The notes beneath the pieces were generated by a model. That model saw only the letters and a program-made list of their open reading frames with translations. It did not search any database and was not told where the DNA came from. The position numbers and the translations under genes are program-made. Below are positions 31,902 through 41,662 of a stretch of DNA of 64,000 nucleotides, piece after piece. The stretch's first letter is position 1. Every line of letters starts with the position of its first letter. The stretch is from Streptomyces sp. Root431. GTDB lineage: Bacteria > Actinomycetota > Actinomycetes > Streptomycetales > Streptomycetaceae. The stretch covers positions 524,462 through 588,461 of the forward strand of contig NZ_LMEI01000013.1 in NCBI RefSeq assembly GCF_001426585.1, given 5' to 3'.

Positions 31902-34139
31902 TTAGCGTCCCAGGCGTCCCCGCACCATCCCGACCAGGGTGTTCAGTTCGGCGATCCGCATGCGCTTGGCCGCGACGAAGAAGACACCCAGGAGGACGGC
32001 TCCGCCGACGACCAAGGCGACGAGGGAGCCCAGGGCGCCTTCGCCCAGGAGCTTCAGCAGTCCGAAGCCGACGGCGCCGGCGACGATCGCGGCAGGCACG
32101 GAGGCCATGCAGAGTCGCGCGTAGGTCCGCATGACGTGGGTGCCGTCCAGGTCGCCGCCGAGGCGGTTGCGCAGACGGCGCCAGGCGATGCCGACGCCGA
32201 CGGCGTAGGCCAGCCCGTAGGAGGCGGCCATGCCGACGACGGCCCACTGCGCGGGCAGGAGGACGTAGCAGAGGGCCGAGGCGGCCGCGTTCACGGCGGC
32301 GACGATGACCGTGTTGTAGAAGGGCGTCCGGGTGTCCTCGTAGGCGTAGAAGCCGCGGAGCACGACGTACTGGACGGAGTAGGGGATCAGGCCGAGTCCG
32401 AAGGCCATCAGGATGAAGCCCATGCCCTGGGCGGCCTGGACGCCGCTGGAGGCGTAGAGCAGGGTACACATCGGGACACCGAGCGCGAGGAAGGCGAAGG
32501 CGACCGGGACGATCGCGACGGCCGAGTTGCGCAGGCCCTGCGAGATGTCGTCGCGGACGGCGCCGGGGTCGTTGTCGTGGGCGGCGCGGGAGATCCGCGG
32601 CAGCAGCGCGGCCATGACGGAGACGGTGATGATGGCCTGCGGCATGCCCCAGATCAGCTGGGCGTTCGAGTAGGCGAGGAAGCCGGCGCCGTTCTTCCCC
32701 GACTCCTGGCCGGCGGCCGTGGCGAGCTGGGTCACGACCAGGACGCCCGCCTGGTTGGCGAGGACGAAGAGGACGGTCCACTTGGCGAGCTTCACCGTCT
32801 TGCCGAGGCCGTGGCCCTTCCAGTCGAAGCGGGGCCGGAAGCGGAAGCCCGTCTCGCGGAGGTACGGGATCATCGCCAGGGCCTGCACGACGAGGCCGAG
32901 GAGGGTGCCGATGCCGAGCAGGCGGATGCCCTCGTCAGGAATGGTCTGGACGCCCATGTGGGACTCGGCGGAGGTGCCGTAGACCCAGATGAACAGGCCG
33001 AACGTGACGATCATGACGATGTTGTTGAGGACCGGCGTCCACATCATCGCGCCGAACTTGCCGCGGGCGTTGAGGATCTGGCCCATCACGACGTGCACGC
33101 CCATGAAGAAGATCGTGGGCAGGCAGTAGCGGGCGAAGGTCACGGCCACGCTGTTGGCCGCGGCGTCGTCGGCGATCGTGTTCGACATCAACCGGACCAG
33201 GATCGGCGCGGCGAGGACGGCCGCCACCACGATCAGGCCGAGCGCCACCATCACAAGGGTGAGCAGGCGGTTGGCGTAGGCCTCGCCGCCGTCCTCGTCG
33301 TTCTTCATGGAGCGGACGAGCTGCGGGACGAAGACCGAGTTGAGGCCGCCGCCGACGGTGAGGATGTAGATCATCGTCGGCAGGGTGTACGCGATGGTGA
33401 AGGTGTCACCGAGCAGTGCGGCACCGAGCGCACCGGTGATCACCAGGCTGCGGACGAAGCCGGTGAGCCGGGAGACCAGGGTGCCGGCCGCCATCACGGC
33501 GCTCGACTTGAGCAGCCCGGAGGCGCGGCCTGACGTCTTCGGCGCGGGGGCGGGGACGGGCATGGGGTCCGGCTCCGTGGCAGGCGGGGGCACCTGGCCG
33601 GGCGTCTGCTGGTCCCGGTAGAGGTGCGCGAACGCGTCCGGCTCGGGCTGCTCCTCGCCCGCGCGGGTCACCAGGTCGTCGACACCGGTGAACTGCACCG
33701 TGCGGGCGTCGTCGCCGTACGGCAGGTGACGCGAGGGGCCTTCGGGCTCGGGTGCCGGGGTCTGCGCCCACACGCGGGGGTCCGGAGCGTGCTGGGGCGC
33801 GGCGGGCTGCTGGTAGAGCGGCTGGGGCTCCTGGTAGGTGCCGGGCGGGGGCGGCGGGTGCGCGGCGCGGTCGTAGAGCGCCTCGGTCACCGGGTCCTGT
33901 GCGGAGAGGTCCTGGGCCCGGTACGGGTCGTGGGCGAAGGCGTCCTGGACGTAGGGGTCCTGGGCGTACGGGTTCTGCTGCTGTGCGTAGGGGTCCTGCC
34001 CGTGCGGGTCGGGCACGCCCTGCTGAGGGGAGGGCGGCACCGGTGGGTACCCGGAACCGGGGGGTGCCGCGGGGGTCCCACCGGACGGCGAGGTGCCGCC
34101 CGCGCCCTGGCCGCGGTCACCGTCGTACGGCGCGTTCAT
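31902..34139 (-). CDS. murJ: Lipid II flippase MurJ/MviN
   Basis: The protein is 745 residues. About 205 N-terminal residues are Pro/Gln/Tyr-rich with DPYAQ-type repeats and predicted cytoplasmic; the rest is a MviN/MurJ core beginning LLKSSAVMAAGTLVSRLTGFVRSLVITGALG with about 14 membrane helices and GGGLNSVFVPQL. It flips lipid II for peptidoglycan synthesis. It lies between DUF6049 and pseudokinase genes, all leftward. Confidence 0.95.
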   Translation of the reverse strand: MNAPYDGDRGQGAGGTSPSGGTPAAPPGSGYPPVPPSPQQGVPDPHGQDPYAQQQNPYAQDPYVQDAFAHDPYRAQDLSAQDPVTEALYDRAAHPPPPPGTYQEPQPLYQQPAAPQHAPDPRVWAQTPAPEPEGPSRHLPYGDDARTVQFTGVDDLVTRAGEEQPEPDAFAHLYRDQQTPGQVPPPATEPDPMPVPAPAPKTSGRASGLLKSSAVMAAGTLVSRLTGFVRSLVITGALGAALLGDTFTIAYTLPTMIYILTVGGGLNSVFVPQLVRSMKNDEDGGEAYANRLLTLVMVALGLIVVAAVLAAPILVRLMSNTIADDAAANSVAVTFARYCLPTIFFMGVHVVMGQILNARGKFGAMMWTPVLNNIVMIVTFGLFIWVYGTSAESHMGVQTIPDEGIRLLGIGTLLGLVVQALAMIPYLRETGFRFRPRFDWKGHGLGKTVKLAKWTVLFVLANQAGVLVVTQLATAAGQESGKNGAGFLAYSNAQLIWGMPQAIITVSVMAALLPRISRAAHDNDPGAVRDDISQGLRNSAVAIVPVAFAFLALGVPMCTLLYASSGVQAAQGMGFILMAFGLGLIPYSVQYVVLRGFYAYEDTRTPFYNTVIVAAVNAAASALCYVLLPAQWAVVGMAASYGLAYAVGVGIAWRRLRNRLGGDLDGTHVMRTYARLCMASVPAAIVAGAVGFGLLKLLGEGALGSLVALVVGGAVLLGVFFVAAKRMRIAELNTLVGMVRGRLGR

Positions 34140-34184
34140 GGTTACCCCACCTCATCGTCCCCGGCCGACCGGCCACGACATCGC

Positions 34185-36566
34185 TCAACGGTCCACTTTC
34201 TCACCCGGGCCCGACGGGTCACCGCTTTCGGACCCGGTGTCCGGCGTCGGGTCACTCGGCTGCTCGGGTTCGTCGCCCTCGACGTCCTCCGGCGCCGGTC
34301 CCGGCTCCGTCCCGGTGCTCGCCTCGGCCTGCGCGGCCTCGGCACCGGATTCCTCGGCCCCTTCGGCCTCCGTCTCGGCCTTCCTGGCGGCGACCCGCTT
34401 GCGCTGGCTGTACATCCGCACTCCGGCGAGGACGAGGAGCAGCACACCGCCGGCGATCACGAGCATCACCGTGGCGGTGATCTCGGAGACCTTCACGTTG
34501 AAGGTCATCGGCTGACCGTACGGGGTGCCGTCCACGGTGTAGAGCTGGGCCGTCATCGGCACCTGGCCGTTGACGTTGGCCGAGACCGGGAACTTCACCG
34601 ACTGGCTGTGCCCGGCGTTGATCTTCACGGGGAGCTCGGCATAGCGCTCGCCGTTCAGCTCCAGCCGGCTCTTGTTGCTGGAGGTGAGGCGCAGCACCAG
34701 ATCGTCCACGCCCTGCAGCAGCTGGTTCTGGACGGTCACGGGGATCGTCGCGCTGCGGCCGGACAGGGTGAGGTCGGACTTGTCGACCAGCTGGATGCCC
34801 TCGGAGAGGTCCTGGAGGTACTGCAGGACGTCGTTCCGGTAGACCGCGGCCGCTCTGGCCTGGCCGCGCCAGGAAGTGGACATCTCGCGGTTGATCGCGT
34901 TGCCGACGGGCACCACGACCCGGTCCGGGACGGTCAGGACGACCTTGAAGTCGTCCAGCTCGTCGCGGGTGGTCTTCATGTCACGGAAGGTCTGGACGGT
35001 CAGTTCCCGGTCGCGCAGCTGCTTCGGGTACCGGGAGCCGCTGGGCACGGTGGTGGACGCGTCCGGGTCCGGTTTCGCCGCGGCGGCCGCGGGCAGGTCG
35101 ATCGGCGTGGTCCAGCGCCGGGCGGACAGCCCCCGCAGGGCGGTCGCCATCGTCTGCGCCTGGGAGACGCTCGGTACCCGCTGCGGGGCGACCACGACGC
35201 TGCGCTGCTGCTCCGGCTGTTCGAGGGTGATCGCGAGCGACTGCGCGAGGAACTCCTGGACCGCGAGGGTGGAGTTCTCCGTGCGGACCATGTCGCCCTC
35301 GAAGGCGGTGGACAGGAGCTCGTCGCTCACCACGGCGGTGGTGCTGCCGTTGCCGAGGGGACGGGCCGCCGTCGGCGTGTAGGAGAGGTCGTCACGGACG
35401 CTGTCGCTGCGGGCGATGACCTTGTTGGCACCGGCCGAGGTGGCGACGGCCACGATCGAGGGGTCGACTGCCCCTTCCACGGGCCAGGCGAAGTCGGTGG
35501 ACGGCTGGACGTGGAGGACGGTCTCCACGGTCGTGGCCGCCAGCGAGGTGGCCGACTGGAGGTGTCCCAGGGAGCCGGGGACGTCCTTGCCGCGATGGGC
35601 CAGGGAGGCGAGGTCGGGGTCGGCGAACGGCAGCGCGACGACCTTGTGCCCCTGCACCGCCGTCTCCAGGGCGTTCAGCCACTGCTCGGCCACGGCCTTG
35701 TTCTTGCCAGGGACGTGGACCGTGCCGTCCTTGACGCGGTAGCCGTTGGCCATGGCGTCGACGGTGGCCAGCAGATCAGGGTCGATCACCCAGGTCACCG
35801 GCAGGTCCTTGCCCAGCGAGACCATCTGCTCCAGACGGCCGCCGGGACGCAGCTCGGCGGCCAGGGCGTCGTCCTCGAAGACCGGGGTCTGCTGGTCGTC
35901 GGTGGCCGTCTCCGCGGAGACGTGGGACGAGGAGATCAGCGGCCAGAGGTAGGTGAGCTGGGTCTTCTTCTCGGTGGCTTCCGGCTGGTACGGCAGGAAG
36001 GTCCGCTCGATGCCGAGCACCCGGTCGTAGCGCTGGTCCGAGGTCTGGCCGGTGAGCGAGACACCCAGCTGGTAGACACCCGACTCGTCGAGGCCGAGAT
36101 CGGAGACCGGGATCGAGAGGGAGAAGTCCGCGCTGAGCCCGGCGCCGAGGCGAGGGATTTCGACGGAGGGGGCCTCGTCGAGCGGTGCGGGGTCGCTGTC
36201 GTTCCGGTACCCGGTGCGGCCCGACACCTGGTCGATCTCGCTGCGGCTCGTCATCATCGGGCCGACCCGCAGATCCACGGTCGCGTCGGTGATGGTCTTC
36301 TTTCCCCGGTTGGTGACCGTCCCCGAGACGGTGACGGTGTCACCTTCCACGGGTGCGCTCGGGGACAGCGTGTCGAGGGACACATCGACGGTCTTGGAGA
36401 CGGTCCCGTCCTCGGCGGCGGCCGCCGGTGCGACGGTCGGGGCCTGGAGCAGACCGGCGAGGAGCGGCGCGCCGACGGCGACCGTGATGGTGCGCCGCAG
36501 CCATCGGCGGGCAGGTGAGGGACCGGTTCCCTGAATGTCTGCCGCCTCGCCCACGCGTTCGCCCAT
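34185..36566 (-). CDS. DUF6049-family secreted membrane protein
   Basis: The protein is about 793 residues. A signal peptide (RRTITVAVGAPLLAGLLQAPTVAPAAAA) precedes a large outer region with beta-sandwich-like repeats, and one C-terminal helix (ATVMLVIAGGVLLLVLAGVRMY) with basic SQRKRVAARK, then an acidic cytoplasmic tail. The family is always next to murJ in actinobacteria, so an envelope role is inferred. ATG 36566 was chosen; an in-frame ATG at 36626 is possible. Confidence 0.83.
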   Translation of the reverse strand: MGERVGEAADIQGTGPSPARRWLRRTITVAVGAPLLAGLLQAPTVAPAAAAEDGTVSKTVDVSLDTLSPSAPVEGDTVTVSGTVTNRGKKTITDATVDLRVGPMMTSRSEIDQVSGRTGYRNDSDPAPLDEAPSVEIPRLGAGLSADFSLSIPVSDLGLDESGVYQLGVSLTGQTSDQRYDRVLGIERTFLPYQPEATEKKTQLTYLWPLISSSHVSAETATDDQQTPVFEDDALAAELRPGGRLEQMVSLGKDLPVTWVIDPDLLATVDAMANGYRVKDGTVHVPGKNKAVAEQWLNALETAVQGHKVVALPFADPDLASLAHRGKDVPGSLGHLQSATSLAATTVETVLHVQPSTDFAWPVEGAVDPSIVAVATSAGANKVIARSDSVRDDLSYTPTAARPLGNGSTTAVVSDELLSTAFEGDMVRTENSTLAVQEFLAQSLAITLEQPEQQRSVVVAPQRVPSVSQAQTMATALRGLSARRWTTPIDLPAAAAAKPDPDASTTVPSGSRYPKQLRDRELTVQTFRDMKTTRDELDDFKVVLTVPDRVVVPVGNAINREMSTSWRGQARAAAVYRNDVLQYLQDLSEGIQLVDKSDLTLSGRSATIPVTVQNQLLQGVDDLVLRLTSSNKSRLELNGERYAELPVKINAGHSQSVKFPVSANVNGQVPMTAQLYTVDGTPYGQPMTFNVKVSEITATVMLVIAGGVLLLVLAGVRMYSQRKRVAARKAETEAEGAEESGAEAAQAEASTGTEPGPAPEDVEGDEPEQPSDPTPDTGSESGDPSGPGEKVDR

Positions 36567-36744
36567 CCTCGTCGTTGTCTGTGGTGCCAGTGGTGTCGAT
36601 GGTTCCCGGTTGCTGTGTCCAGGCATGGTAACGAGGCACGCTGGGGGCAAGTGCCGGGGACTGCTCCAGCCGATGGGGCCGTGTGCCCTGCCCAGGGCAA
36701 AACGGGGACGCCGCGGTGGACCGGGGCACGTACCCTTTTCTGTT
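36567..36744. promoter_or_regulatory. Divergent promoter region, DUF6049 block / pcnA
   Basis: This 178-bp gap must drive both the leftward envelope block and pcnA. No convincing palindrome or sigma-factor consensus was found. The pcnA GTG has no ribosome site upstream (TTTTCTGTTGTG), so its message may be leaderless. Confidence 0.5.
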
Positions 36745-38211
36745 GTGCCGAACGCCAACGAAGACACCCCGACCGCACTGAGCCAGGTGCAACGCCGCGC
36801 GGTCAGCGAACTGCTGCGTGTGTCCCCTGTCGCCGACGACCTTGCCCGCCGTTTCCAGGAGGCCGGGTTCAGCCTCGCGCTGGTCGGCGGCTCGGTACGG
36901 GATGCCCTGCTCGGCCGGCTCGGCAACGACCTTGACTTCACCACCGACGCCCGCCCCGAGGACGTCCTGAAGATCGTCCGCCCCTGGGCCGACGCCGTCT
37001 GGGAGGTCGGGATCGCCTTCGGGACGGTCGGCTGCCAGAAGGACGCCCGCGTCGGAGACGTCGACCAGCGTTTTGAGATCGAGGTCACCACGTACCGCTC
37101 CGAGGCGTACGACCGGACCTCGCGGAAGCCCGAGGTCTCCTACGGCGACTCCATCGACCAGGACCTCGTCCGGCGTGACTTCACCGTCAACGCCATGGCC
37201 GTGGCTCTCCCCGAGAAGGAGTTCATCGATCCGTACGGCGGTCTCGAAGACCTCGCCGCCCGGGTCCTGCGCACGCCGGGCACGCCCGAGGAGTCCTTCT
37301 CCGACGACCCCCTGCGCATGATGCGGGCCGCGCGTTTCGCCGCGCAGCTCGACTTCGAGGTGGCACCCGAGGTCGTCACGGCGATGCGCGAGATGTCCGG
37401 CCGGATCGAGATCGTCTCCGCGGAGCGCGTCAGGGAAGAGCTCAACAAGCTGCTGCTCGCGGCCCACCCCCGGAAGGGCCTCGGCCTGCTCGTGGACACG
37501 GGTCTCGCCGACCACGTGCTGCCCGAGCTGCCCGCGCTGCGCCTGGAGAGCGACGAGCACCACCGGCACAAGGACGTCTACGAGCACTCGCTGATCGTGC
37601 TCGAGCAGGCCATCGACCTGGAGGAGGACGGCCCCGACCTGGTGCTGCGCCTCGCGGCCCTGCTCCACGACATCGGCAAGCCGCGCACCCGTCGCTTCGA
37701 GAAGGACGGCCGGGTCTCGTTCCACCACCACGAGGTGGTGGGCGCGAAGATGACCAAGAAGCGCATGACCGCGCTGAAGTACTCCAACGAGATGATCAAG
37801 GACGTCTCGCGGCTGGTCGAGCTGCACCTCCGCTTCCACGGTTACGGGGACGGCGAGTGGACCGACTCGGCCGTGCGCCGCTACGTCCGGGACGCCGGGC
37901 CGCTGCTCTCGCGACTCCACAAGCTGACCCGCTCGGACTGCACCACGCGCAACAAGCGCAAGGCTGCGGCGCTCTCCCGCACCTATGACGGCCTGGAGGA
38001 GCGCATCGCCCAGCTCCAGGAGCAGGAGGAGCTGGACGCGATCCGTCCGGACCTGGACGGCAACCAGATCCAGGAGATCCTCGGCATCGGGCCCGGTCCG
38101 GCCATTGGCCAGGCGTACAAGTTCCTGCTGGAGCTCCGGCTGGAGAACGGCCCGATGGAGCACGACCAGGCGATCGCGGCGCTCAAGGAGTGGTGGGCGG
38201 CGCGCGACTGA
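36745..38211 (+). CDS. pcnA: CCA-adding tRNA nucleotidyltransferase (PcnA/Cca family)
   Basis: The protein is 488 residues. The class II nucleotidyltransferase motif LVGGSVRDALLGRLGNDLDFTTDA and RRDFTVNAMA are followed by an HD domain (ALLHDIGKPRTR...FHHHEVVGA). It adds or repairs the CCA end of tRNAs, needed because the two tRNA genes here do not encode CCA. GTG 36745 was chosen since homology starts right after it; no Shine-Dalgarno is visible. Confidence 0.95.
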   Translation: MPNANEDTPTALSQVQRRAVSELLRVSPVADDLARRFQEAGFSLALVGGSVRDALLGRLGNDLDFTTDARPEDVLKIVRPWADAVWEVGIAFGTVGCQKDARVGDVDQRFEIEVTTYRSEAYDRTSRKPEVSYGDSIDQDLVRRDFTVNAMAVALPEKEFIDPYGGLEDLAARVLRTPGTPEESFSDDPLRMMRAARFAAQLDFEVAPEVVTAMREMSGRIEIVSAERVREELNKLLLAAHPRKGLGLLVDTGLADHVLPELPALRLESDEHHRHKDVYEHSLIVLEQAIDLEEDGPDLVLRLAALLHDIGKPRTRRFEKDGRVSFHHHEVVGAKMTKKRMTALKYSNEMIKDVSRLVELHLRFHGYGDGEWTDSAVRRYVRDAGPLLSRLHKLTRSDCTTRNKRKAAALSRTYDGLEERIAQLQEQEELDAIRPDLDGNQIQEILGIGPGPAIGQAYKFLLELRLENGPMEHDQAIAALKEWWAARD

Positions 38212-38236
38212 GACGAGCCGGGTCGATCGGGTCGAT

Positions 38237-38250
38237 GTTTCACGTGAAAC
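38237..38250. other. parS site 5
   Basis: Perfect GTTTCACGTGAAAC 25 bases after the pcnA stop, in the convergent pcnA/MFS gap. Confidence 0.97.
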
Positions 38251-38284
38251 ACCCGCCCGATCGGGGCCGAGACAGCGGTGCTGT

Positions 38285-38320
38285 GGAGGGGTGGTGTTTC
38301 ACGTGAAACATCACCCCTCC
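38285..38320. terminator. Terminator-like palindrome containing parS site 6
   Basis: Thirty-six bases form a palindrome with 17 of 18 arm positions matching (arm GGAGGGGTGGTGTTTCAC), centred on a perfect parS. It lies between convergent pcnA and the MFS gene and includes the MFS stop codon. Confidence 0.65.
38296..38309. other. parS site 6
   Basis: Perfect GTTTCACGTGAAAC at the centre of a 36-base palindrome and just outside the MFS stop codon; 59 bases from parS site 5. Confidence 0.97.
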
Positions 38321-39570
38321 GTGCGTTCCCTTCGCAGCGCCAGCGCGATCGCCGCGTAGACCACGGCAACCAGAACGACCAGCAGCGGAGAGCGACCGTC
38401 CGGCGGCAGCACCAGCGCCGCGACACCGGCAGCGCCGACGAAGGCGACGTTGAACAGCACGTCGTAGAGGGAGAAGACCCGTCCCCGGTAAGCGTCGTCC
38501 ACCGTCGTCTGCACCACCGTGTCCGTCGCGATCTTGGCTCCCTGGGTGATGAGCCCGAGGACGAAGGCGGCGACGAGGAAGGGCGCGGGGTCGAAGAACA
38601 GACCGAGCGTCGGCACCAGGACGGCGGCGAGCCCGGCGCAGAGGGTCATCCAGCCGAAGGGGCCCAGTCGCCCCACCGCCCAGGGGGAGAGGACGGCGGC
38701 CGCGAAGAACCCGGCGCCCGAAGCGGCGACGGCGATCCCCAGGAGGCCGAGACCCTCGGACTCCGTGGTGCTCCAGGCGTAGCGGCTGAGCATCAGCACG
38801 GTGACGAGCAGGGCGCCGTAGCAGAAGCGCATCAGCGCGACCGCGGTCAGCGCTCGCGCGGCCGGCCGTCGTTCGGCGAGGTGTCGCAGTCCCTCGGCCA
38901 GCCCGCGGGCCGTGGAGGCCAGGGCGGAGGTGAGCCGCTGCGGGGTGACCGTGGAGTCGGGTCCGAGGAGCCCCTGGGGGATCCGCAGGGAGGCGAGGGC
39001 GGCCAGGAGGTAGAGGGCGGCGCCGAAGGCCACCACGACCGCGTCGGAGTTGTCGGCGATCAGTCGGACGCCGAAGGCCAGACCGCCCCCGACAGTCGCG
39101 GCGAGCGTGCCGGCCGTAGGGGAGAGCGAATTCGCCACGACCAGTCGCTCCTCGTCGACGACGCGGGGGAGCGCGGCCGAGAGTCCCGCGAGCACGAAGC
39201 GGTTGACCGCCGTGACGGAGAGGGCGGAGGCGTAGAAGAGCCAGTCGGGGACGGAGGCGACGACGAGGACGGCGGTCCCGCAGGCGAGCAGGGCCCGCAG
39301 GAGGTTCCCGTACAGGAAGACCTGGCGGCGCTGCCAGCGGTCGAGGAAGACTCCGGCGAAGGGTCCGACCAGCGAGTACGGGAGCAGGAGTACGGCCATG
39401 GCGGAGGCGATGGCGGTGGGCGAGGTCTGCTTCTCGGGGGAGAAGACGACGTACGTGGCGAGGGCCACCTGGTAGACGCCGTCGGCGCACTGCGAGAGCA
39501 GCCGGACGGCGAGCAGGCGGCGGAAGTTCGTCAGGCGCAGGAGTACGCGCAGATCACGTACGACGGACAT
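38311..39570 (-). CDS. MFS transporter
   Basis: The protein is 419 residues with about 12 membrane helices and MFS-like loops (LVGPFAGVFLDRWQRRQVFLYG between helices 2 and 3). Opening sequence SVVRDLRVLLRLTNFRRLLAVRLLSQCADGVYQVAL is typical of an actinobacterial exporter subgroup. ATG 39570 is preferred; a GTG at 39585 is in frame. Substrate unknown. Confidence 0.88.
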   Translation of the reverse strand: MSVVRDLRVLLRLTNFRRLLAVRLLSQCADGVYQVALATYVVFSPEKQTSPTAIASAMAVLLLPYSLVGPFAGVFLDRWQRRQVFLYGNLLRALLACGTAVLVVASVPDWLFYASALSVTAVNRFVLAGLSAALPRVVDEERLVVANSLSPTAGTLAATVGGGLAFGVRLIADNSDAVVVAFGAALYLLAALASLRIPQGLLGPDSTVTPQRLTSALASTARGLAEGLRHLAERRPAARALTAVALMRFCYGALLVTVLMLSRYAWSTTESEGLGLLGIAVAASGAGFFAAAVLSPWAVGRLGPFGWMTLCAGLAAVLVPTLGLFFDPAPFLVAAFVLGLITQGAKIATDTVVQTTVDDAYRGRVFSLYDVLFNVAFVGAAGVAALVLPPDGRSPLLVVLVAVVYAAIALALRRERTEG

Positions 39571-39588
39571 GGCAGCAAGACTCACATA

Positions 39589-39628
39589 CGAAGAGGGCCC
39601 CCGGGCAGCGCCGCGGGGACCCTCTTCG
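39589..39628 (-). terminator. Terminator after ino1
   Basis: CGAAGAGGGCCCCCG pairs with CGGGGACCCTCTTCG around a GC-rich loop, 18 bases after the ino1 stop. It separates ino1 from the MFS gene. Confidence 0.8.
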
Positions 39629-39645
39629 ACAAGCGTGGCGGGCGC

Positions 39646-40728
39646 TTAGCGCTCGACCTCACCCTTGATGAACTTCTCGACGTTGGCCAGGGCCTCGTCG
39701 TCGAAGTACTGCACCGGCGGGCTCTTCATGAAGTAGCTCGACGCGGAGAGGATGGGGCCGCCGATGCCGCGGTCCTTGGCGATCTTCGCGGCGCGCAGGG
39801 CGTCGATGATGACACCCGCGGAGTTCGGGGAGTCCCAGACCTCGAGCTTGTACTCCAGGTTCAGCGGAACGTCACCGAAGGCGCGGCCCTCGAGGCGCAC
39901 GTACGCCCACTTGCGGTCGTCCAGCCAGGCCACGTAGTCCGACGGGCCGATGTGGACGTTCTTCTCGCCCAGCTCGCGGTCCGGGATCTGCGAGGTGACG
40001 GCCTGCGTCTTCGAGATCTTCTTGGACTCGAGGCGGTCGCGCTCGAGCATGTTCTTGAAGTCCATGTTGCCGCCGACGTTGAGCTGCATGGTGCGCTCAA
40101 GACGGACACCGCGGTCCTCGAACAGCTTCGCCATCACGCGGTGCGTGATGGTGGCGCCGACCTGCGACTTGATGTCGTCGCCGACGATCGGGACGCCCGC
40201 CTCGGTGAACTTGTCCGCCCACTCCTTGGTGCCGGCGATGAAGACCGGGAGAGCGTTGACGAACGCGACCTTGGCGTCGATGGCGCACTGCGCGTAGAAC
40301 TTCGCAGCGGCCTCGGAGCCCACGGGCAGGTAGCAGACGAGAACGTCGACCTGGCGGTCCTTGAGGACCTGGACGACGTCGACCGGCTCCTCGGCGGACT
40401 CCTCGATGGTCATGCGGTAGTACTTACCGAGACCGTCGAGCGTGTGACCGCGCTGGACCGTGACGCCCGCGTTCGGGACGTCGCAGATCTTGATGGTGTT
40501 GTTCTCGCTGGCGCCGATGGCGTCGGAGAGGTCGAGGCCGACCTTCTTCGCGTCGACGTCGAAGGCGGCGACGAACTCGACGTCACCGACGTGGTAGTCG
40601 CCGAACTGGACGTGCATCAGGCCGGGCACCTTGGCCGCCGGGTCGGCGTCCTTGTAGTACTCGACGCCCTGGACCAGCGAGGCGGCGCAGTTGCCCACGC
40701 CGACGATGGCTACGCGAACCGAACCCAT
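39646..40728 (-). CDS. ino1: Inositol-3-phosphate synthase
   Basis: The protein is 360 residues, the short actinobacterial form. The NAD-binding motif [16 protein letters not shown] is N-terminal and the family signature [25 protein letters not shown] is clear. It makes myo-inositol-3-phosphate, precursor of mycothiol and phosphatidylinositol. It follows padR by 50 bases and probably shares its promoter and operator. Confidence 0.97.
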   Translation of the reverse strand: MGSVRVAIVGVGNCAASLVQGVEYYKDADPAAKVPGLMHVQFGDYHVGDVEFVAAFDVDAKKVGLDLSDAIGASENNTIKICDVPNAGVTVQRGHTLDGLGKYYRMTIEESAEEPVDVVQVLKDRQVDVLVCYLPVGSEAAAKFYAQCAIDAKVAFVNALPVFIAGTKEWADKFTEAGVPIVGDDIKSQVGATITHRVMAKLFEDRGVRLERTMQLNVGGNMDFKNMLERDRLESKKISKTQAVTSQIPDRELGEKNVHIGPSDYVAWLDDRKWAYVRLEGRAFGDVPLNLEYKLEVWDSPNSAGVIIDALRAAKIAKDRGIGGPILSASSYFMKSPPVQYFDDEALANVEKFIKGEVER

Positions 40729-40778
40729 TTCCGGTTGCTCCCTGTTGTGATCGTGGAAGCCCTGCTGTGTGCAGGGTT

Positions 40779-41459
40779 TCACTTGGCGGTGTCGTCGGAC
40801 GGATCCGGCCGGGTACTGCCCCCGTGCCGGGGCAGGCCGCCCGTTTCTCCAGAATCGTTGTCGTGCAGAGCGGGGGCGTCGGGGCCGGATCGCTGATCCC
40901 GTCCCGCCCTCTCGCTCTCGATGAGCTCGTTCAGCCAGCGCACTTCGCGCTCCACGGACTCCATGCCGTGGCGCTGCAGCTCAAGTGTGTAGTCGTCGAG
41001 TCGCTCGCGGGTCCGGGCCAGGGAGGCGCGCATCTTCTCCAGGCGCTCCTCCAGTCGGCTGCGGCGGCCTTCGAGCACCCGCATCCGTACTTCGCGCTCG
41101 GTCTGGCCGAAGAAGGCGAAGCGGGCGGCGAAGTGCTCGTCCTCCCAGGCGTCGGGGCCGGTGTGGGTGAGGAGCTCCTCGAAGTGCTCCTTACCTTCCG
41201 GTGTCAACCGGTAGACGATCTTGGCCCGGCGTCCTGCGAGTGAAGCGGCGAGCGCCTCCTCGGGGGCGCTGCCCGGCTCCTCGATCAACCAGCCGTTGGC
41301 GACCAGCGTCTTGAGGCAGGGATACAGCGTCCCGTAGCTGAAGGCCCGGAAGACCCCCAGCGAGGTGTTGAGGCGCTTCCGCAGCTCGTACCCGTGCATC
41401 GGGGCCTCGCGGAGCAGGCCGAGAACGGCGAACTCGAGGATGCCTGAGCGCCTGCTCAT
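40779..41459 (-). CDS. PadR-family transcriptional regulator
   Basis: The protein is 226 residues. The winged helix [52 protein letters not shown] is typical PadR, followed by a coiled-coil helical dimerisation part ([25 protein letters not shown]). ATG 41459 follows GGAGGAGG. A 31-bp palindrome upstream (41495-41525) is the likely operator, so it probably represses itself and ino1. Confidence 0.93.
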   Translation of the reverse strand: MSRRSGILEFAVLGLLREAPMHGYELRKRLNTSLGVFRAFSYGTLYPCLKTLVANGWLIEEPGSAPEEALAASLAGRRAKIVYRLTPEGKEHFEELLTHTGPDAWEDEHFAARFAFFGQTEREVRMRVLEGRRSRLEERLEKMRASLARTRERLDDYTLELQRHGMESVEREVRWLNELIESERAGRDQRSGPDAPALHDNDSGETGGLPRHGGSTRPDPSDDTAK

Positions 41460-41494
41460 CCGTCGCCTCCTCCGCTTCTCGGGACCCTTATGCC

Positions 41495-41525
41495 GTGCTG
41501 ATGTATCGACTCGATACATCAGCAC
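41495..41525. promoter_or_regulatory. PadR operator (31-bp perfect palindrome)
   Basis: GTGCTGATGTATCGA (41495-41509), one central base, and its exact reverse complement (41511-41525). ATGTATCGA-type half-sites are known for PadR regulators. It lies 35 bases before the padR start, where a repressor would block transcription. Confidence 0.8.
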
Positions 41526-41662
41526 GATAGAACGGCCGCACTGTCCCGACAAGTGGGACCGCCGTGACCGGCGTCACATCGTCAATTCACAGGGATCGAC
41601 TTGCCTGATTTGGGGTGAACTCCGGCCCTACGTGGGTTTTGGTCGTGCGTAGTCTGTGCGGC

